Shown piece by piece: positions 1 through 10,245 of a stretch of DNA of 64,000 nucleotides. The notes beneath the pieces were generated by a model. It was given only the letters and a program-made list of their open reading frames with translations. It was not told the DNA's origin and searched no databases. The stretch comes from Pelodera strongyloides. Taxonomy: Eukaryota; Nematoda; Chromadorea; Rhabditida; Rhabditidae. The first letter of the stretch is position 1. Each line of letters starts with the position of its first letter. Where the stretch lies: positions 62,001-126,000 of the forward strand of contig JAANDG010000318.1 in NCBI GenBank assembly GCA_036852015.1, given 5' to 3'. Position numbers and translations under genes: made by a program.

Positions 1-35
1 AAGATCCCTAAAGGTAATTAAAGGTCCCTCAGGTA

Positions 36-436
36 TTAAAGGGACAGGCCCATCAAAATAAACCTATATTTACGATACGTTCATAATGACTATCAAGTAT
101 TTTTATTACAATATATACAAACTAAATTTCACATTTATTTGCCATGGAAAACTTTTTTCCAGTGCGCTCAACGCATATGTATACCATAAAACTGCAGATT
201 TCAAAGCTATATATGCAAATTTTAATCGCATTATAATTTCACGATAAATTTGCATAGACGACAAGGATATTTGCGGCTTTACGGTATACATTTAAGCTGA
301 GCGCATCGTAAAAAAGTTTTCCATGGCAAATAAATGTGAAATTTAGTTTGTATATATTATAATAAAAATGCTTGATAGTCATTATGTGTGAACGTATCGT
401 AAAAATAGGTTTACTTTGATGGGCCTGTCCCTTTAA
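36..436. mobile_element. TTAA-flanked palindromic MITE, GGGACAGGCCC family, copy 1
   Basis: A non-coding inverted-repeat element of about 400 bp. TTAA sits at both edges (36-39 and 433-436). The terminal arms start AGGGACAGGCCCATCA and are inverted copies of each other for more than 100 bp, reaching the CCATGGAAAACTTTTTT stretch. The middle is a unique AT-rich core. TTAA target duplications are typical of piggyBac-type transposition, so this is probably a non-autonomous relative. No transposase is present. It lies downstream of the LECT2-like gene. Confidence 0.85.
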
Positions 437-584
437 TGTTGGTGCTCCATAAAGTCAAAAGTGGTCGCTACATTGCTTATACAACGGATCGAAAAGCGCC
501 GGAATAAATAAATAAATAAACAAACAATGTGATTGAATGTTACGCTTTCCCGTCCGTTCAGAAACGATCTTTTTCTCAATCAGT

Positions 585-2350
585 TCAAACTTGCTCAAAG
601 TATGGAACCGGAGATTTGAAAACCAACTTTCCGATAACCTCGCCCTTCTTGACGCTTCCACCGTAAAAGCTGAGCTTCAAGCTGGAGATGAGCACGTGAT
701 AACCTGAGAAAACAAACCAAACTACAAACTTCAATGATAACATGAGAAACCAAACCAAACTACAAACTACAATGTTGATAAAAATCGATGGAACACTATA
801 AAAGATGCAAATGAAACTCGTATGCTCAATCTTGTTAGTCAATTTTCTTTTTCTTTGTTTTATCTAATAAGGTCATTGTTACCAATACTTCGGTTCCGTT
901 GTGCTCAGAAGACCGGAAAACCATATATCCCCTGGCAAAGCCTCGCCAGGAATCGTGTACAATGGAATGCAACGTGGGACTCGCAGCTGTCAAATCGACC
1001 TTGACGCTGAAGTACGAGTCGTCAAGGTACTCAAGGTAAAAGTTATACCTTGCCATTGTCCAACTCCTTCAATACGAGCGCCTTCATCGGCACAAGACTT
1101 GTCTTCGGCACCTGAAAGATATTGCTTTGTGAAAACATATTTTGAAGGATTCATGTAAGATCGTCAGTTTTGGAAAATAGTTTTTACAGGTGTTTCTACA
1201 TGTTGAATAAGCCGATTGACACTTTGTTCGCAGGCAAAATGTTGACTTTGGCTTAGAACTTTTACGATGATTCGACCTTTGCTGATAGTTCGAATGTTTA
1301 CAAATGTTTATAAATATTTGACAACCTCCAAAAGGTTTCCAGAAGAACATTTGTCCGTCGAATGGCGCGTGTACGGTGGAGTCGACTGAGCATCGCACGT
1401 CCACCGCTTCCACGATCTGACCGTCGGCTCTGCAAACTTATAGATTTGTATTTTTCATGGATCTGGTATTTAAAGTAGGAACAAAAAAATCGATAATAAT
1501 TCCGAATCGATAAAAGATGTGGGAAAGAACTCCGGCTACAAAACGAAAACAAACGCACAAGTTACTACAATCCAGAGACGTTTTCAACAATATTTACGTC
1601 GTTGCACAACACTGTGCTAAAATCTAAAAGTAACTACCGACGTTTATGAATACTATGAATAAGTGAAAAACATTCAAAGTTGGCCTTGCTAAAGTGTTAT
1701 AAATTTAAAATAATTCCGCAAAATTTTGTAAAGGCCGAAACAGCTTACCTCTCTCCCATGTAATTTCCACAACTTCCATCAGCATCAGGACATGGTCGGA
1801 GTTCATTTTCATCATTACCTCCGCAAACTGGGGCCATACAACCCAATGTGTTCACTGAATTTAGAATATGCAAAAGATTACGGTAAACAATTATTATGAT
1901 AGCATACTGTAATACTATTGTAATTCTGATACAGACTATTCAAACCATTGCTTGCAGGCTTACAGGCCCAACACAAACCCTACTAAAACTGCCGGCACTT
2001 GGTTCAATTTTATGTCAAATGTGTTAGTAAATCACTAACAATCAGCTCTACGAATTATTTTTTATGGGCAAAACTTTTTTTCACTACCCGGTTAAACAAC
2101 ATGCCCTTATTATGAGGTATCCACAGAAAAATAACAAATTAGCTGTATTTTATTATGGGAATAATTGAATAAGGTCTAAAACCAACCATGATTTATAAAT
2201 AGTGCCAGAACCACGAGCAGTGGTATATTCATCTGAAAAACCAGAAACTAGTGAAAATCCGTCCATAGCTTGAAAGGATAGAAAAACAAGTATCACAACA
2301 AAACTGTAGCTAAACAGTCTAGAATAAATATAACGATATACCGAACGCAT
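585..2350 (-). CDS. LECT2-like secreted protein (M23/lysostaphin-type fold)
   Basis: Five exons. Exon 1 starts at 2350 and its donor is not settled (near 2200-2240). The others are 1749-1854, 1326-1429, 1049-1111 and 585-703, with phases that close. The N-terminus has a hydrophobic signal-peptide-like stretch (FVVILVFLSF). Next come a cysteine-rich segment ending CGNYMGER, then VDVRCSVDSTVHAPFDGQ, which matches the LECT2 signature VDVLCSDGSVVYAPF, and finally SFYGGSVKKGEVIGKLVF, which matches YKGSIKKGEKLGTLL. LECT2 is a secreted signalling protein; in C. elegans it acts in dendrite patterning. Two of the three zinc ligands of vertebrate LECT2 are missing: the His of HPGVD is Val here (VEAVD), and the C-terminal HVH is absent because the frame stops at 585. 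The last codons could instead be a donor (GAGCAA|gtttga) leading to an exon I cannot find. Family call fairly sure; zinc-free status less so. Confidence 0.72.
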
Positions 2351-2390
2351 ACCTTAAAAAGGACCGTATGTTAGCGAAGCAATAGTTCGT

Positions 2391-2787
2391 TTAAAGGGAC
2401 GGGCCCATCAAAATAAACCTATATTTACGATACGTCCATAGTGACTATAAAGCATTTTTATTACAATATATTCAAACTAAATTTCACATTTATTTGCCAT
2501 GGAAAACTTTTTTCCGAAGCGCTCAGCTCAAATGTATACCGTAAAGCCGCAAATATCCTTGTCGTCAATGCAAATTTATCGTGAAATTATAATGCGATTA
2601 AAATTTGCATATATAGCTTTGAAATCTGCAGTTTTATGGTATACATATGCGTTGAGCGCATTGGAAAAAAGTTGTCTAGGGCGAATAATGGTGAAATTTA
2701 GTTTGTATATATTGTAATAAAAATGCTTGATAGTCATTATGAACGTATCGTAAATATAGGTTTATTTTGATGGGCCTGTCCCTTTAA
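2391..2787. mobile_element. TTAA-flanked palindromic MITE, GGGACAGGCCC family, copy 2
   Basis: Second copy of the element at 36-436, 397 bp, with TTAA at 2391-2394 and 2784-2787. Its core is the reverse complement of the core of copy 1, so the two were inserted in opposite orientation. The pair flanks the LECT2-like gene, with copy 2 ending its left edge about 40 bp upstream of that gene's start codon. The right TTAA runs straight into AGGAGGAGGTGCACGAG, which resembles the terminus of the element at 8181-8601. Confidence 0.85.
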
Positions 2788-3827
2788 GGAGGAGGTGCAC
2801 GAGGCGAGAATTTGTTCTCGTTTGGTTCTCTTTGGAGTTTGAAAAGCGGTTGTGGCTTTTTTTTATACATAAAACGCTACCATCATTTATCATAGAACAG
2901 ACCTAAGAGCATTTAGGCTTGGTGTGCAGACCAGTTTGAGGTAAAAAATTTCACGTGCAAAAAGACTAATTGTAAATTAGGTGACAATAATAAGTATAGC
3001 CCAATCAATAAAACACCCAACAACTGTGGCCAAGAGATATATAAACGGGCGATGAAAGATCTCTTGGGTTACAACGTTTTTGCACACGCAACACACAGCA
3101 CCCGCTGGGTCAGGAACATCTGTTGATTTTATACATCGAATGTGGCGGCGCTTTGGCAACATATAGCTTTGTCTATAGAACTTGATTATAATTATACAAC
3201 GCTTTGCCTTTGCCATCATATTATAACTTGTGACATATACAGGAAAACGAAATAATTGCCGAATCCACAAGGAAACCGTCGTTGGCCCATTGCGAAATGT
3301 TTTTTTACCGAAAAAAAACTGGTTCCTGACCATTTGGCGACCATCTGGTGATGGTTTTCAATCAAACTTGGTCACGAGTTGGCCACGAGTTGGTGGTCAG
3401 ATGGGCAGGCCCACGAAAAAAACCGGTGAACCGTATCCAAATGGGTTCGCCTATTTCATATGAAAACCCAGTATACTGTATTTTGTAATTAAGAAATTGA
3501 TAAGCAATATATTTTTTGTAAGGCACGTATCCTGTCTATTTGTTTATTTTTCTTATACACTACATTTTTCTATTTTTTTTAGTTAATGTACCCATTTCTG
3601 ATGCAGAACATTGGAAAAGAATGAAGAAGAAAAATCAATAAATATCGATTTCTTCATATTCATAAGAGAATAGCTTGATATCATTTTGATGTTTATTTTT
3701 GTGTGTTTGATAACACGGACAAGAGAACTTTTATTAGAGAAGTTTTATTACCGTAACCGTAACACCTGTTACAGGCAACAGACCATAAGGTTTATTTAGC
3801 AGTCTTTGAAAATAGCTCATTAGCTAA
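2788..3827. other. Spacer between LECT2-like and kinase genes
   Basis: No supported gene. The left edge looks like a lone terminus of the GGAGGAGG element family. A minus-strand reading frame at 2977-3333 ends in a plausible membrane helix (FIYLLATVVGCFIDWAILII) after a CCVC motif. It lacks splice support and a recognisable family, so I list it only as a possible fragment. AATAAA on the minus strand at 3791-3796, about 32 bp after the kinase stop codon, is a good poly(A) signal for that gene. Confidence 0.4.
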
Positions 3828-5832
3828 TTAGGTTGGATTAGGGCTGACGGCCGGAGAAGACGGTAGAGAATCACAGGATTCCGCTTCTTTGAAAAACTTC
3901 TCGCAATCACGCTCCTCCAGGAGCTTCTGAAAAAAGAAACAAATATAATTTAAAGACATGAGGTTCAGGCTCATGTTGAGCTCAGGTTCGTTCTTCGAAC
4001 TGAGGTTCAGGTTTAACCGTTTCACCTCGGGTGTAGTCGTGCAGTACTATTCGGCAACGTCGGGTGTACCACTATTACCATTATGCACATATGGTCATTC
4101 TCAGGAATTACATAGCATTAGTTTCAGGATCGGGTTTATGAAGCATTAGTTTTTCAGGCTCGGGTTAATTATTAGCTGTCAGGCTAATTAGGCTTGCATT
4201 TATTAGTTTTTAGCCATAATCTCGTCGGGTTGACACTTTAGTGTGGTTATAGTGGGGGGCAGTTATCCCGGCGAATTTCGCTTCGCTTTTCAATCAATCA
4301 ATAAACATACTTCTTCATCGATACAGTACCCAAGTGGCGGGCATTTCTTGCCCGAACTCCTTTTCGGATAATCTTTTAACGCGTTGAAGAAGGGATGGGC
4401 GAGCACACCGGAAGCAGTCAGTCTAAAGAAGAACTTCTTATACTAATATACTAGCATACTGTTATACCAAGCTTATACTAAACAGATTATGCCAAAATAT
4501 TATACTAATATACTAGCATACTGTTATACTAAGCTTATATTAAACAGCTTCCAATTTGTTGTCCTACTAATCCTGAGCACAGGTTTCACAAGTCTTCTAG
4601 AAGACAAGAGGCAGAGGGCCCGAAAAGCTACCGACCATTAAAAAAAATTATTTTTGTTATTGGTTATAAAATAAAAACGTAGCAATCGTGTACCTGTCTT
4701 TCGGAATATAAATAAAGATTTTCGTCAGAATAGCAGTCATATCCTTGGGCAAGTCGGTACAGTGCTGAAGGGAAGTTTATTGAACATAATAAGACATATT
4801 AAATTCTGCAGTTGTGCATAAAATTTACTAACTAATTTCTGTTCAATGCAAGATACTAGAAAGTGAGAGGAATCGAACTTTGCTGCCGCTGATCCCTGCA
4901 CAGCGCCTTAGACCACTCGGCCATAGTCTTGATGATTCAAGCTTTGTAATCAATCACAGACCTTCTCCAATCCCTTGTTGGTTCCCTTCTTGACACGTGG
5001 CCGTCCGACTTTCATCGCTTTTACTTCGTCGTCGGTCGGATAGCCGAAGATGTCGACGATTAGTCGGGTCTAAAACAAAAATTGTAATGATTTTGGCATC
5101 GCATAGGCCTAAGCCTAAGCCTAAGAGCTCGATAGGGTACAAAACGAGCCACATTGGTTTGGGGTAGACCATTGTGACAGCAAAATAAGCAATAGAAATT
5201 TGGAAATTTGGCCTTGATCATAGCTATGATGTCGGCAGATTACTATGAATAGATGATGACCAGTGCCGATCAACAGTTCTAATAAGTTACTCATTATAGT
5301 TTATGCCCAGGGCGGGAACTGGTGATTTCGCTTTTGTGTACTTCCACACATATTCACACATGTTGGAAGGTTTTTAAAGCGAAATACCGGTCGGTTTTTG
5401 AAACACATTGAGTACACCAGCATTCTTGTGCAGCTTATGCAAATGACAATAAATTAGAAAAAAATCGAACTAAATTCGAGCAAATTAGCATAGATTCGTA
5501 GTTCAGTAGCACACGGTGCGTTTCAAAAACCGGCCGGTATTTCGCTTTAAAAAGTAAAAGGAAACAAGTTACCTGGTCCTTTGCATTCTGAGCCCTAAAT
5601 AGCGGTTTTCCGGTGTAGAGCTCGGTCATTACGCAGGCGGCCGCCCAGACGTCTGAAAACATTAGATTATCAATAATGCATATTCACAGATAACAATTAG
5701 CGCAAAGCAGAGATAGAGAGGAGAGAGATATGAAAGCATAGGGATATAGAAGTGAGAGAGAGGAGCTAGAGCTAGAAAGAGACAGTGAAGGAGGGCGAGA
5801 GGATATAGACAGGGGAAGAAAGAGCGAGAGCG

Positions 5833-5878
<46 letters not shown>

Positions 5879-6411
5879 GAGAGAGAGAGGGAGAGAGAGA
5901 GGAGAAGAGAGAGGGGGAGAGAGAGAAGAGTAGAGGTCCAATTATACCCACCAATAGAACAAGTATATCGCAGTGATCCAAACAGTAACTCGGGTGCACG
6001 GTAGAAGCGAGTAACCTAGAAGAGCATAATACGTTGAAAGGTTTCAACATGAAAATAGGCAAAGCTACGGCGTGCACGCGGCGTGGAAAAAAGCCGCCGT
6101 GACGTTGCCGCTTGCACGCCATAAAGTTGCTCTTGCACGCCGTACGTAAGCCAATTCGCCACGGCTTTTCGCGTGCAAGCGGCGTGAAAACGGCGTGCAA
6201 GTTGCACGCCGTACTCACGCCATTTCTACTGATGCAGCTGGAGATACTCTTTTCATTAGTTCTATAAAAAGGATACCTGATACGGAAGGTAGTCTTCATC
6301 ATTTTTGAGCGCTTTAGCGTTGCCGAAATCGACCAATTTAAGTAGGCCTTGGTCATCGTCGATTATCAAGTTATTGGGCTGAAGAGAAATACATTTAACT
6401 CTTGAGACTCC

Positions 6412-6463
<52 letters not shown>

Positions 6464-9408
6464 ATCTCTCCCTAAAGCAACAAGATTCAATGAGCGGTAT
6501 CAATAATAGCCCAATCGATAAGACAATCCGTTGATAGAATACGCCTCGAATGTGCTTTAATTTACCTTAATATCCAAATGGGCAATGTCAAACGAGGACA
6601 GATAGTCGAGAGCGCAAAATATTTGCCACGTGTATAACTGAAATAAAATCTGAGTCAAGGCCTGAGTCGAGGCCTGAGTCAAGGCCTGCAACACCTCTGA
6701 AGGCCACAAAAGACTAACAAAAAGACAGTCATAAACGTGGACTTTAGGAACTTTATAGGCAACTGGTTGAGAGTGAAATGGGGAACTTTTTCCTGAGCCT
6801 ACACCGAAGTCCATACGTCACTCAGAATTAAGGAAACTACCTTAGTGTCTAACAGGTCAAACTTCTTCCCATTCTTGAGTAACTTGCCCACGTCCGTGGG
6901 CAGATATTCGAGAATCAAACTGTAGCACACCTAAAACAGAGTTTGGAGCTTGGAGCTATCGTTGATACGCTTAATGCTTAAAGCGAAATGCCAGCTCCTT
7001 CGGAAAATTTGCATATGATAAGCAAATCCTATGTATCCTATGCTAATTTTGCGCGATCGTCCACGGCTATCGCGCAAAATTAGCATAGGATACATAGGAT
7101 TTGCTTATCATATGCAAATTTTCCAAAGGAGCTGGCATTTCGCTTTAAAGCAAAATACCGGCCGGTACCGGCCGCATCGTGGACAACTGAATTCTTACGT
7201 ATTTATGCTAATCTACTCGAATTTAGCTCCATTTTTTATTCTAATTATGTTCATTTTCATAAGCTGCATAGGAATACTGGTGTACTCGATGCGTTTCAAA
7301 AACCGGCCGGCATTTCCTTTAACATATAAACCAAACCATAGGAAAAATTTTATCCGCAAAGTAGCCAGCTTTCTGCCCAGGCCACCAGCGATGATTAGGG
7401 CGCGCTTAGGATGGGCAGAAATCCGGAAACACGCCCCTTTTTAGAGAATATACAGTGACAAAGTGAGAGAAGCAGACACGGAAATTTCCGTTTCCTGTCC
7501 GTCATAAAGCCCACTCTGGAAATCGTACAAAACACGCAAACATACCTCCTTCTCCGTCGGTTTCGTAAAGTGATACAATAGGTTGGCGATATGAGGGTGG
7601 TTAACTCGACAGAGGATCTGAATTTCTGGGCAATCTCCGTCCTAAAAAATGTCTCGGTACTCGAAGGTAAACGTAAACACTTTACCAAGTCTACACGAAA
7701 TATGGCCTACAAATTAGTTTCATATTTTGCATTATTAGGGTGCTGCCTGGGCGTACTAACCCAACAAAGCTAGACTAGGGATTTTAAGCGAAAATTTTAC
7801 GAATATCGGATTCCAAATTAGCATAATTGGATAACGGAACTTGATTGGACTCATGAGGGAGGTTAGAATGTCTGAGACTGAGGCGCAAGAAAATCAGGGT
7901 TGAAAATCAGGAACGCCTGTTACGCTTCCTGCCTGAGAGATAATGAGGTTTCCAAGTATGCTGAAAATTTACCGTACATTGGAACTACACGATAATATTT
8001 CTTAAAGAGAAATACTGGCCGGTTTTTGAAACGCATCGTGTACTCGCTGCTTTCTTATGCTTCATATGCAAATGAGCGTAAATTTGAATAAAAAATAGAC
8101 CCCAACAGACCCCTTTTAGCATAATTGCATAAGAATGCGGATATTTGAGGTGCGTTTCAAAAACCGGCTGGTATTTCGCTTTAAAGGAGGAGGCTCACGA
8201 GAATGAAGTGCTCGAATGGTTTCCTTTTATCGAAAGATGATGGTATTAAGTTCCGAAAGACATGCTTTACAATGCAAAAGCTTTTAACTGGAAGGAGTAA
8301 ATCAATATAAAGCTATGAATTCTATCAAAATTTTGGATCGTAAAAAATAGTTGATTTCCATAGTGGGCATGCAAATTTTGTGCTGGCTTGCAAAATGACT
8401 TGTTAATTTGCATGTTTAGCTTTGAATCTACCTTGCATACGATAGGTTATTTTATTTGACTTCGAGTTCTTAGATTAATTTATTCCTCCAAACTAAAGCG
8501 CTGAACCTTATAATACTTGTTTTTTTTGGAAGATAAACCCATTATCCTTCGATAAAAGGAAACTATTTGAGCACTTCATTCTCGTGAGCCTCCTCCTTTA
8601 ATTTCTCATATTATATATGCAGGTTTCGTGCAGAAATACGGTAGTAATGACAGAATCACACCGATTTTTTGGGATACTTGGAAACTCCATAATGTGCAAG
8701 GAATACCAGTATTTTCCTCTTTTCTTTCCCTTCCTTCGGTTTCTTCTCGTCGGCCTCCTCTTTGGAAGGATCCTCCTTCGACATGTCCTTTGTCCGATCC
8801 TTCTTATTCCCGCCCGTGTCATCCTCTTTACTCATCCTGAATGTTGTGCTCAGAGTACCAGGCGCTCCGGAAAATTGGGGTGCGCCGCGCTTATCTGGCG
8901 ACGCCCGGGCCAACGTCTGGCGCAAAAGTCTAGGTGCGGTCCAGGCAAAAGGCCGAACTTCTACAGTCTACAGTCAGAGAAATCTTGCGCGAAAAAGCGA
9001 AGAAATTAGAAATTAGGATTACAAGAATAGATTACCAGGCATTCTTGAGCGCCACCATGATATTCATTGGTGTTGCGAGTTGAGCCACATAGACGTTACT
9101 AAAGTGACCAGCGCCGCATAATTTGTCTCCTGAAGTAATTACATTATTATTTTTTATCACTGTTGAGACGACACAGACTCAACGTTATAACGAATAAACA
9201 TTTATAAAAATACAATGTTCCCAGCCGGGACATGGGACGTTCTTGGTCCCAGACGATTCCCAAACGATTCCCAGAATGAGGTTGATTTCCCAGAGTTATT
9301 CCCAGCCCTGATCCCAGTTGAAGGAAAAATAAACGTGCCCGTGATGACGATTTCGACGGAATCCTCTTTTCCCTCTCCGTGAACTTTCTTGGCAACAAAT
9401 TTACCCAT
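3828..9408 (-). CDS. Divergent GSK3-like protein kinase
   Basis: Exons, phase-checked: 9405-9408 (ATGG before a gtaaat donor), 9036-9129, 8707-8836, 7546-7641, 6841-6930, 6566-6637, 6277-6378, 5952-6015, 5573-5652, 4962-5069, 4694-4764, 4311-4422, 3828-3926; about 373 residues. Motifs in order: glycine loop GAGHFSNVYVA, VALK lysine, an αC glutamate in PEIQIL, catalytic loop AHLDIKPNN, DFGNAK, activation segment PYQVTRFYRAPELLFG, SIDVWAAACVMTELYTGKPLF, then a C-lobe ending in AHPFFNALKD. SRYYRAPE and DFGSAK are the GSK3 counterparts, and the tyrosine of PYQ aligns with GSK3 Tyr216. Oddities: the HRD arginine is Leu, a 43-residue Lys/Glu-rich insertion lies between β3 and αC (its own exon, 8707-8836), and the N-terminus starts right at the glycine loop. 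It is a paralogue of GSK3, not the canonical kinase. An acceptor (tttgtttag) lies 3 bp before the ATG. Confidence 0.9.
4438..4553. repeat. Two-unit AT-rich tandem repeat in a kinase intron
   Basis: A unit of about 68 bp (tatactaatatactagcata...) occurs twice in a row with a few differences, in the intron upstream of the 4311-4422 exon. It looks like a simple local duplication. Confidence 0.7.
4858..4926 (-). other. Degenerate tRNA-like sequence (pseudogene or SINE head)
   Basis: On the minus strand this reads ATGGCCGAGTGGTCTAAGGCG followed about 25 bases later by GTTCGATTCCT, which match the tRNA A and B boxes of a Leu/Ser-type tRNA. The acceptor and anticodon stems do not pair and position 33 of the loop is not T, so it is not a functional tRNA gene. 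It lies within a kinase intron. Confidence 0.35.
5374..5550. mobile_element. TTAA MITE, GCGAAATACCGG family
   Basis: A 177-bp inverted-repeat element with TTAA at both ends and termini AAAGCGAAATACCGGTCGG / CCGGCCGGTATTTCGCTTT. It lies in the kinase intron between exons 4962-5069 and 5573-5652, ending about 22 bp from the latter exon's donor. No coding capacity. Member of the commonest repeat family of the window. Confidence 0.85.
5817..5930. repeat. GA-rich microsatellite
   Basis: Long run of (GA)n with GGGGA interruptions in a kinase intron (CT-rich on the coding strand). Reading frames over it encode only Ser/Leu repeats and are not genes. Confidence 0.9.
6040..6225. repeat. GC-rich intronic island of GCACGCCG / CGGCGTGC motifs
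   Basis: A 180-bp block far richer in GC than its surroundings, built from scattered direct and inverted copies of a GCACGCCG-like word, for example cggcgtgcacgcggcgtgg near 6068 and gcgtgcaagcggcgtg near 6170. It sits in the kinase intron between the exons encoding DFGNAK and YRAPE. No terminal repeats or coding potential seen. Confidence 0.6.
6411..6472. repeat. CT microsatellite
   Basis: Near-pure (CT)n tract about 60 bp long, in the intron just upstream of the kinase exon encoding the DFG motif. Confidence 0.9.
6978..7148. mobile_element. Near-perfect TTAA palindrome, GCGAAATGCCAGC family
   Basis: A 171-bp element that is almost entirely one palindrome. The left half from AAAGCGAAATGCCAGCTCC through GCAAATCCTATGTATCC is mirrored in the right half around a short centre (gatcgtccacggctatcg). 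TTAA is at 6978-6981 and 7145-7148, and the right TTAA is shared with the next element. It would form a long hairpin as single strand. Second copy at about 22801-22981. Confidence 0.85.
7145..7322. mobile_element. TTAA MITE, GCGAAATACCGG family, abutting copy
   Basis: A 178-bp member with left terminus AAAGCAAAATACCGGCCGG and right terminus CCGGCCGGCATTTCCTTTAA. It shares the TTAA at 7145-7148 with the palindrome on its left, so one element inserted at the edge of the other. Internal sequence (cgtatttatgctaat...) is the family consensus. Intronic in the kinase gene. Confidence 0.8.
8002..8184. mobile_element. TTAA MITE, GCGAAATACCGG family
   Basis: Inverted-repeat element with TTAA at 8002-8005 and 8181-8184, in the kinase intron between exons 7546-7641 and 8707-8836. 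The core is diverged (contains a duplicated gaccccaacagacccc stretch). Its right TTAA is also the left TTAA of the next element. Confidence 0.8.
8181..8601. mobile_element. TTAA MITE, GGAGGAGGCTCACGAG family
   Basis: A 421-bp element with long inverted termini: AAAGGAGGAGGCTCACGAGA at left and the matching TCTCGTGAGCCTCCTCCTTT at right, arms continuing for about 50 bp. TTAA lies at 8181-8184 (shared with its neighbour) and 8598-8601. The core is AT-rich and non-coding. A related terminus occurs at 2784. Confidence 0.85.
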
Positions 9409-10228
9409 TATCTAAACAAAGAAGTTATAAGTCACAAATTACAGTCTACCTCACAACTGTGTACAAAAAAAAACTTGCTCTTCAGGTAGGGCGTACAGTG
9501 GCAACGCGCCCGGAAGCTCCCAGCGTCCCAGTGGGAGGTGAGAGAAAGAGACGGATCGCACGAATCAGAGACACACAGGGACAAATTCTCCCGCCCTGGG
9601 AGGTTCCCGCTGTTCGTGCATACGACCACAGGATGGATGGTACACAGAAAAAAGGTGTCATTCCTTTCCCTATGAGCAAAAATCTTTGTGACGCTATCTA
9701 TAGCTCAAAACGCACCAAACTGTGCCATACTATAGCGGTGAAAATCTATTGCGCAATTTTTTCGCCGCACCCTTCCGCGCGTCAAGTCCTATACTTACCA
9801 AGTACAAAGATTTTGGGTAAGTCGTTAACTAAAAATCGATAGAAAATGCCTGAAAATTTGTGAGAAGAACCTTTATTCAATTTACTGTTCAATTAGAATA
9901 CGACAATATTTTCGAATAATTACCATTCACGTTTCTACCCAGTATTTACAAATTTCAATAGTTCACAGCGACAAGTCATGGTGTTCTAAGTTCTAACATT
10001 GCATAAAATCCACTGCAAGCAGTTATCTAGTTTACGCTTCAGTAACAAAATGCCAGCTAATTTGCATATTTACAAAAATCGATATAAATTTGCATAAAGA
10101 GAAACCATCATTTTTTCCGCATAAAAGTAGAAGGCAAGTGTAAAAAGGTTCACTTTTCTATTAGCGTTCCGCGACATTACGCTCGCACTCGAGAAATAGC
10201 ACACACTGCTTATATTTTCTCTCTTAGT
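9409..10228. other. Divergent intergenic region between kinase (-) and small membrane protein (+)
   Basis: About 820 bp separating the two divergently read genes, probably holding both promoters. No reading frame here has splice or family support. The left edge contains the pyrimidine tract and acceptor (tttgtttag at about 9411) just before the kinase ATG. The right edge contains a tttctctcttag acceptor just before 10229. I see no convincing TATA box. Confidence 0.5.
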
Positions 10229-10245
10229 TACTGGATCGAAGAAAT

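Noticed and set aside
835..1056. Minus-strand open frame MARYNFYLEY... as a LECT2 exon
   Set aside because: It overlaps exon 1049-1111 in another frame. The exon 4 donor at 1049 joins in phase to the exon at 703, which leaves this stretch as intron.
2499..2717. Open frame repeated near 106-291 as a conserved protein
   Set aside because: Both are the core of the TTAA MITE. Similarity reflects element copies in opposite orientation.
4858..4926. Functional tRNA-Leu/Ser gene
   Set aside because: The A and B boxes are present, but the acceptor and anticodon stems do not pair and the anticodon loop lacks the conserved T33.
5684..6356. Ser/Leu-rich minus-strand frames over the GA repeat
   Set aside because: They are translations of a microsatellite plus shadows of kinase exons. 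The true exons are 5952-6015 and 6277-6378 in other frames.
9202..9408. Long open frame after the kinase ATG (MGKFVAKKVHGEGK...) as coding
   Set aside because: It has no GT donor in the phase needed by the next exon. ATGG|gtaaat gives a strong donor in the right phase and leads straight into the glycine loop.
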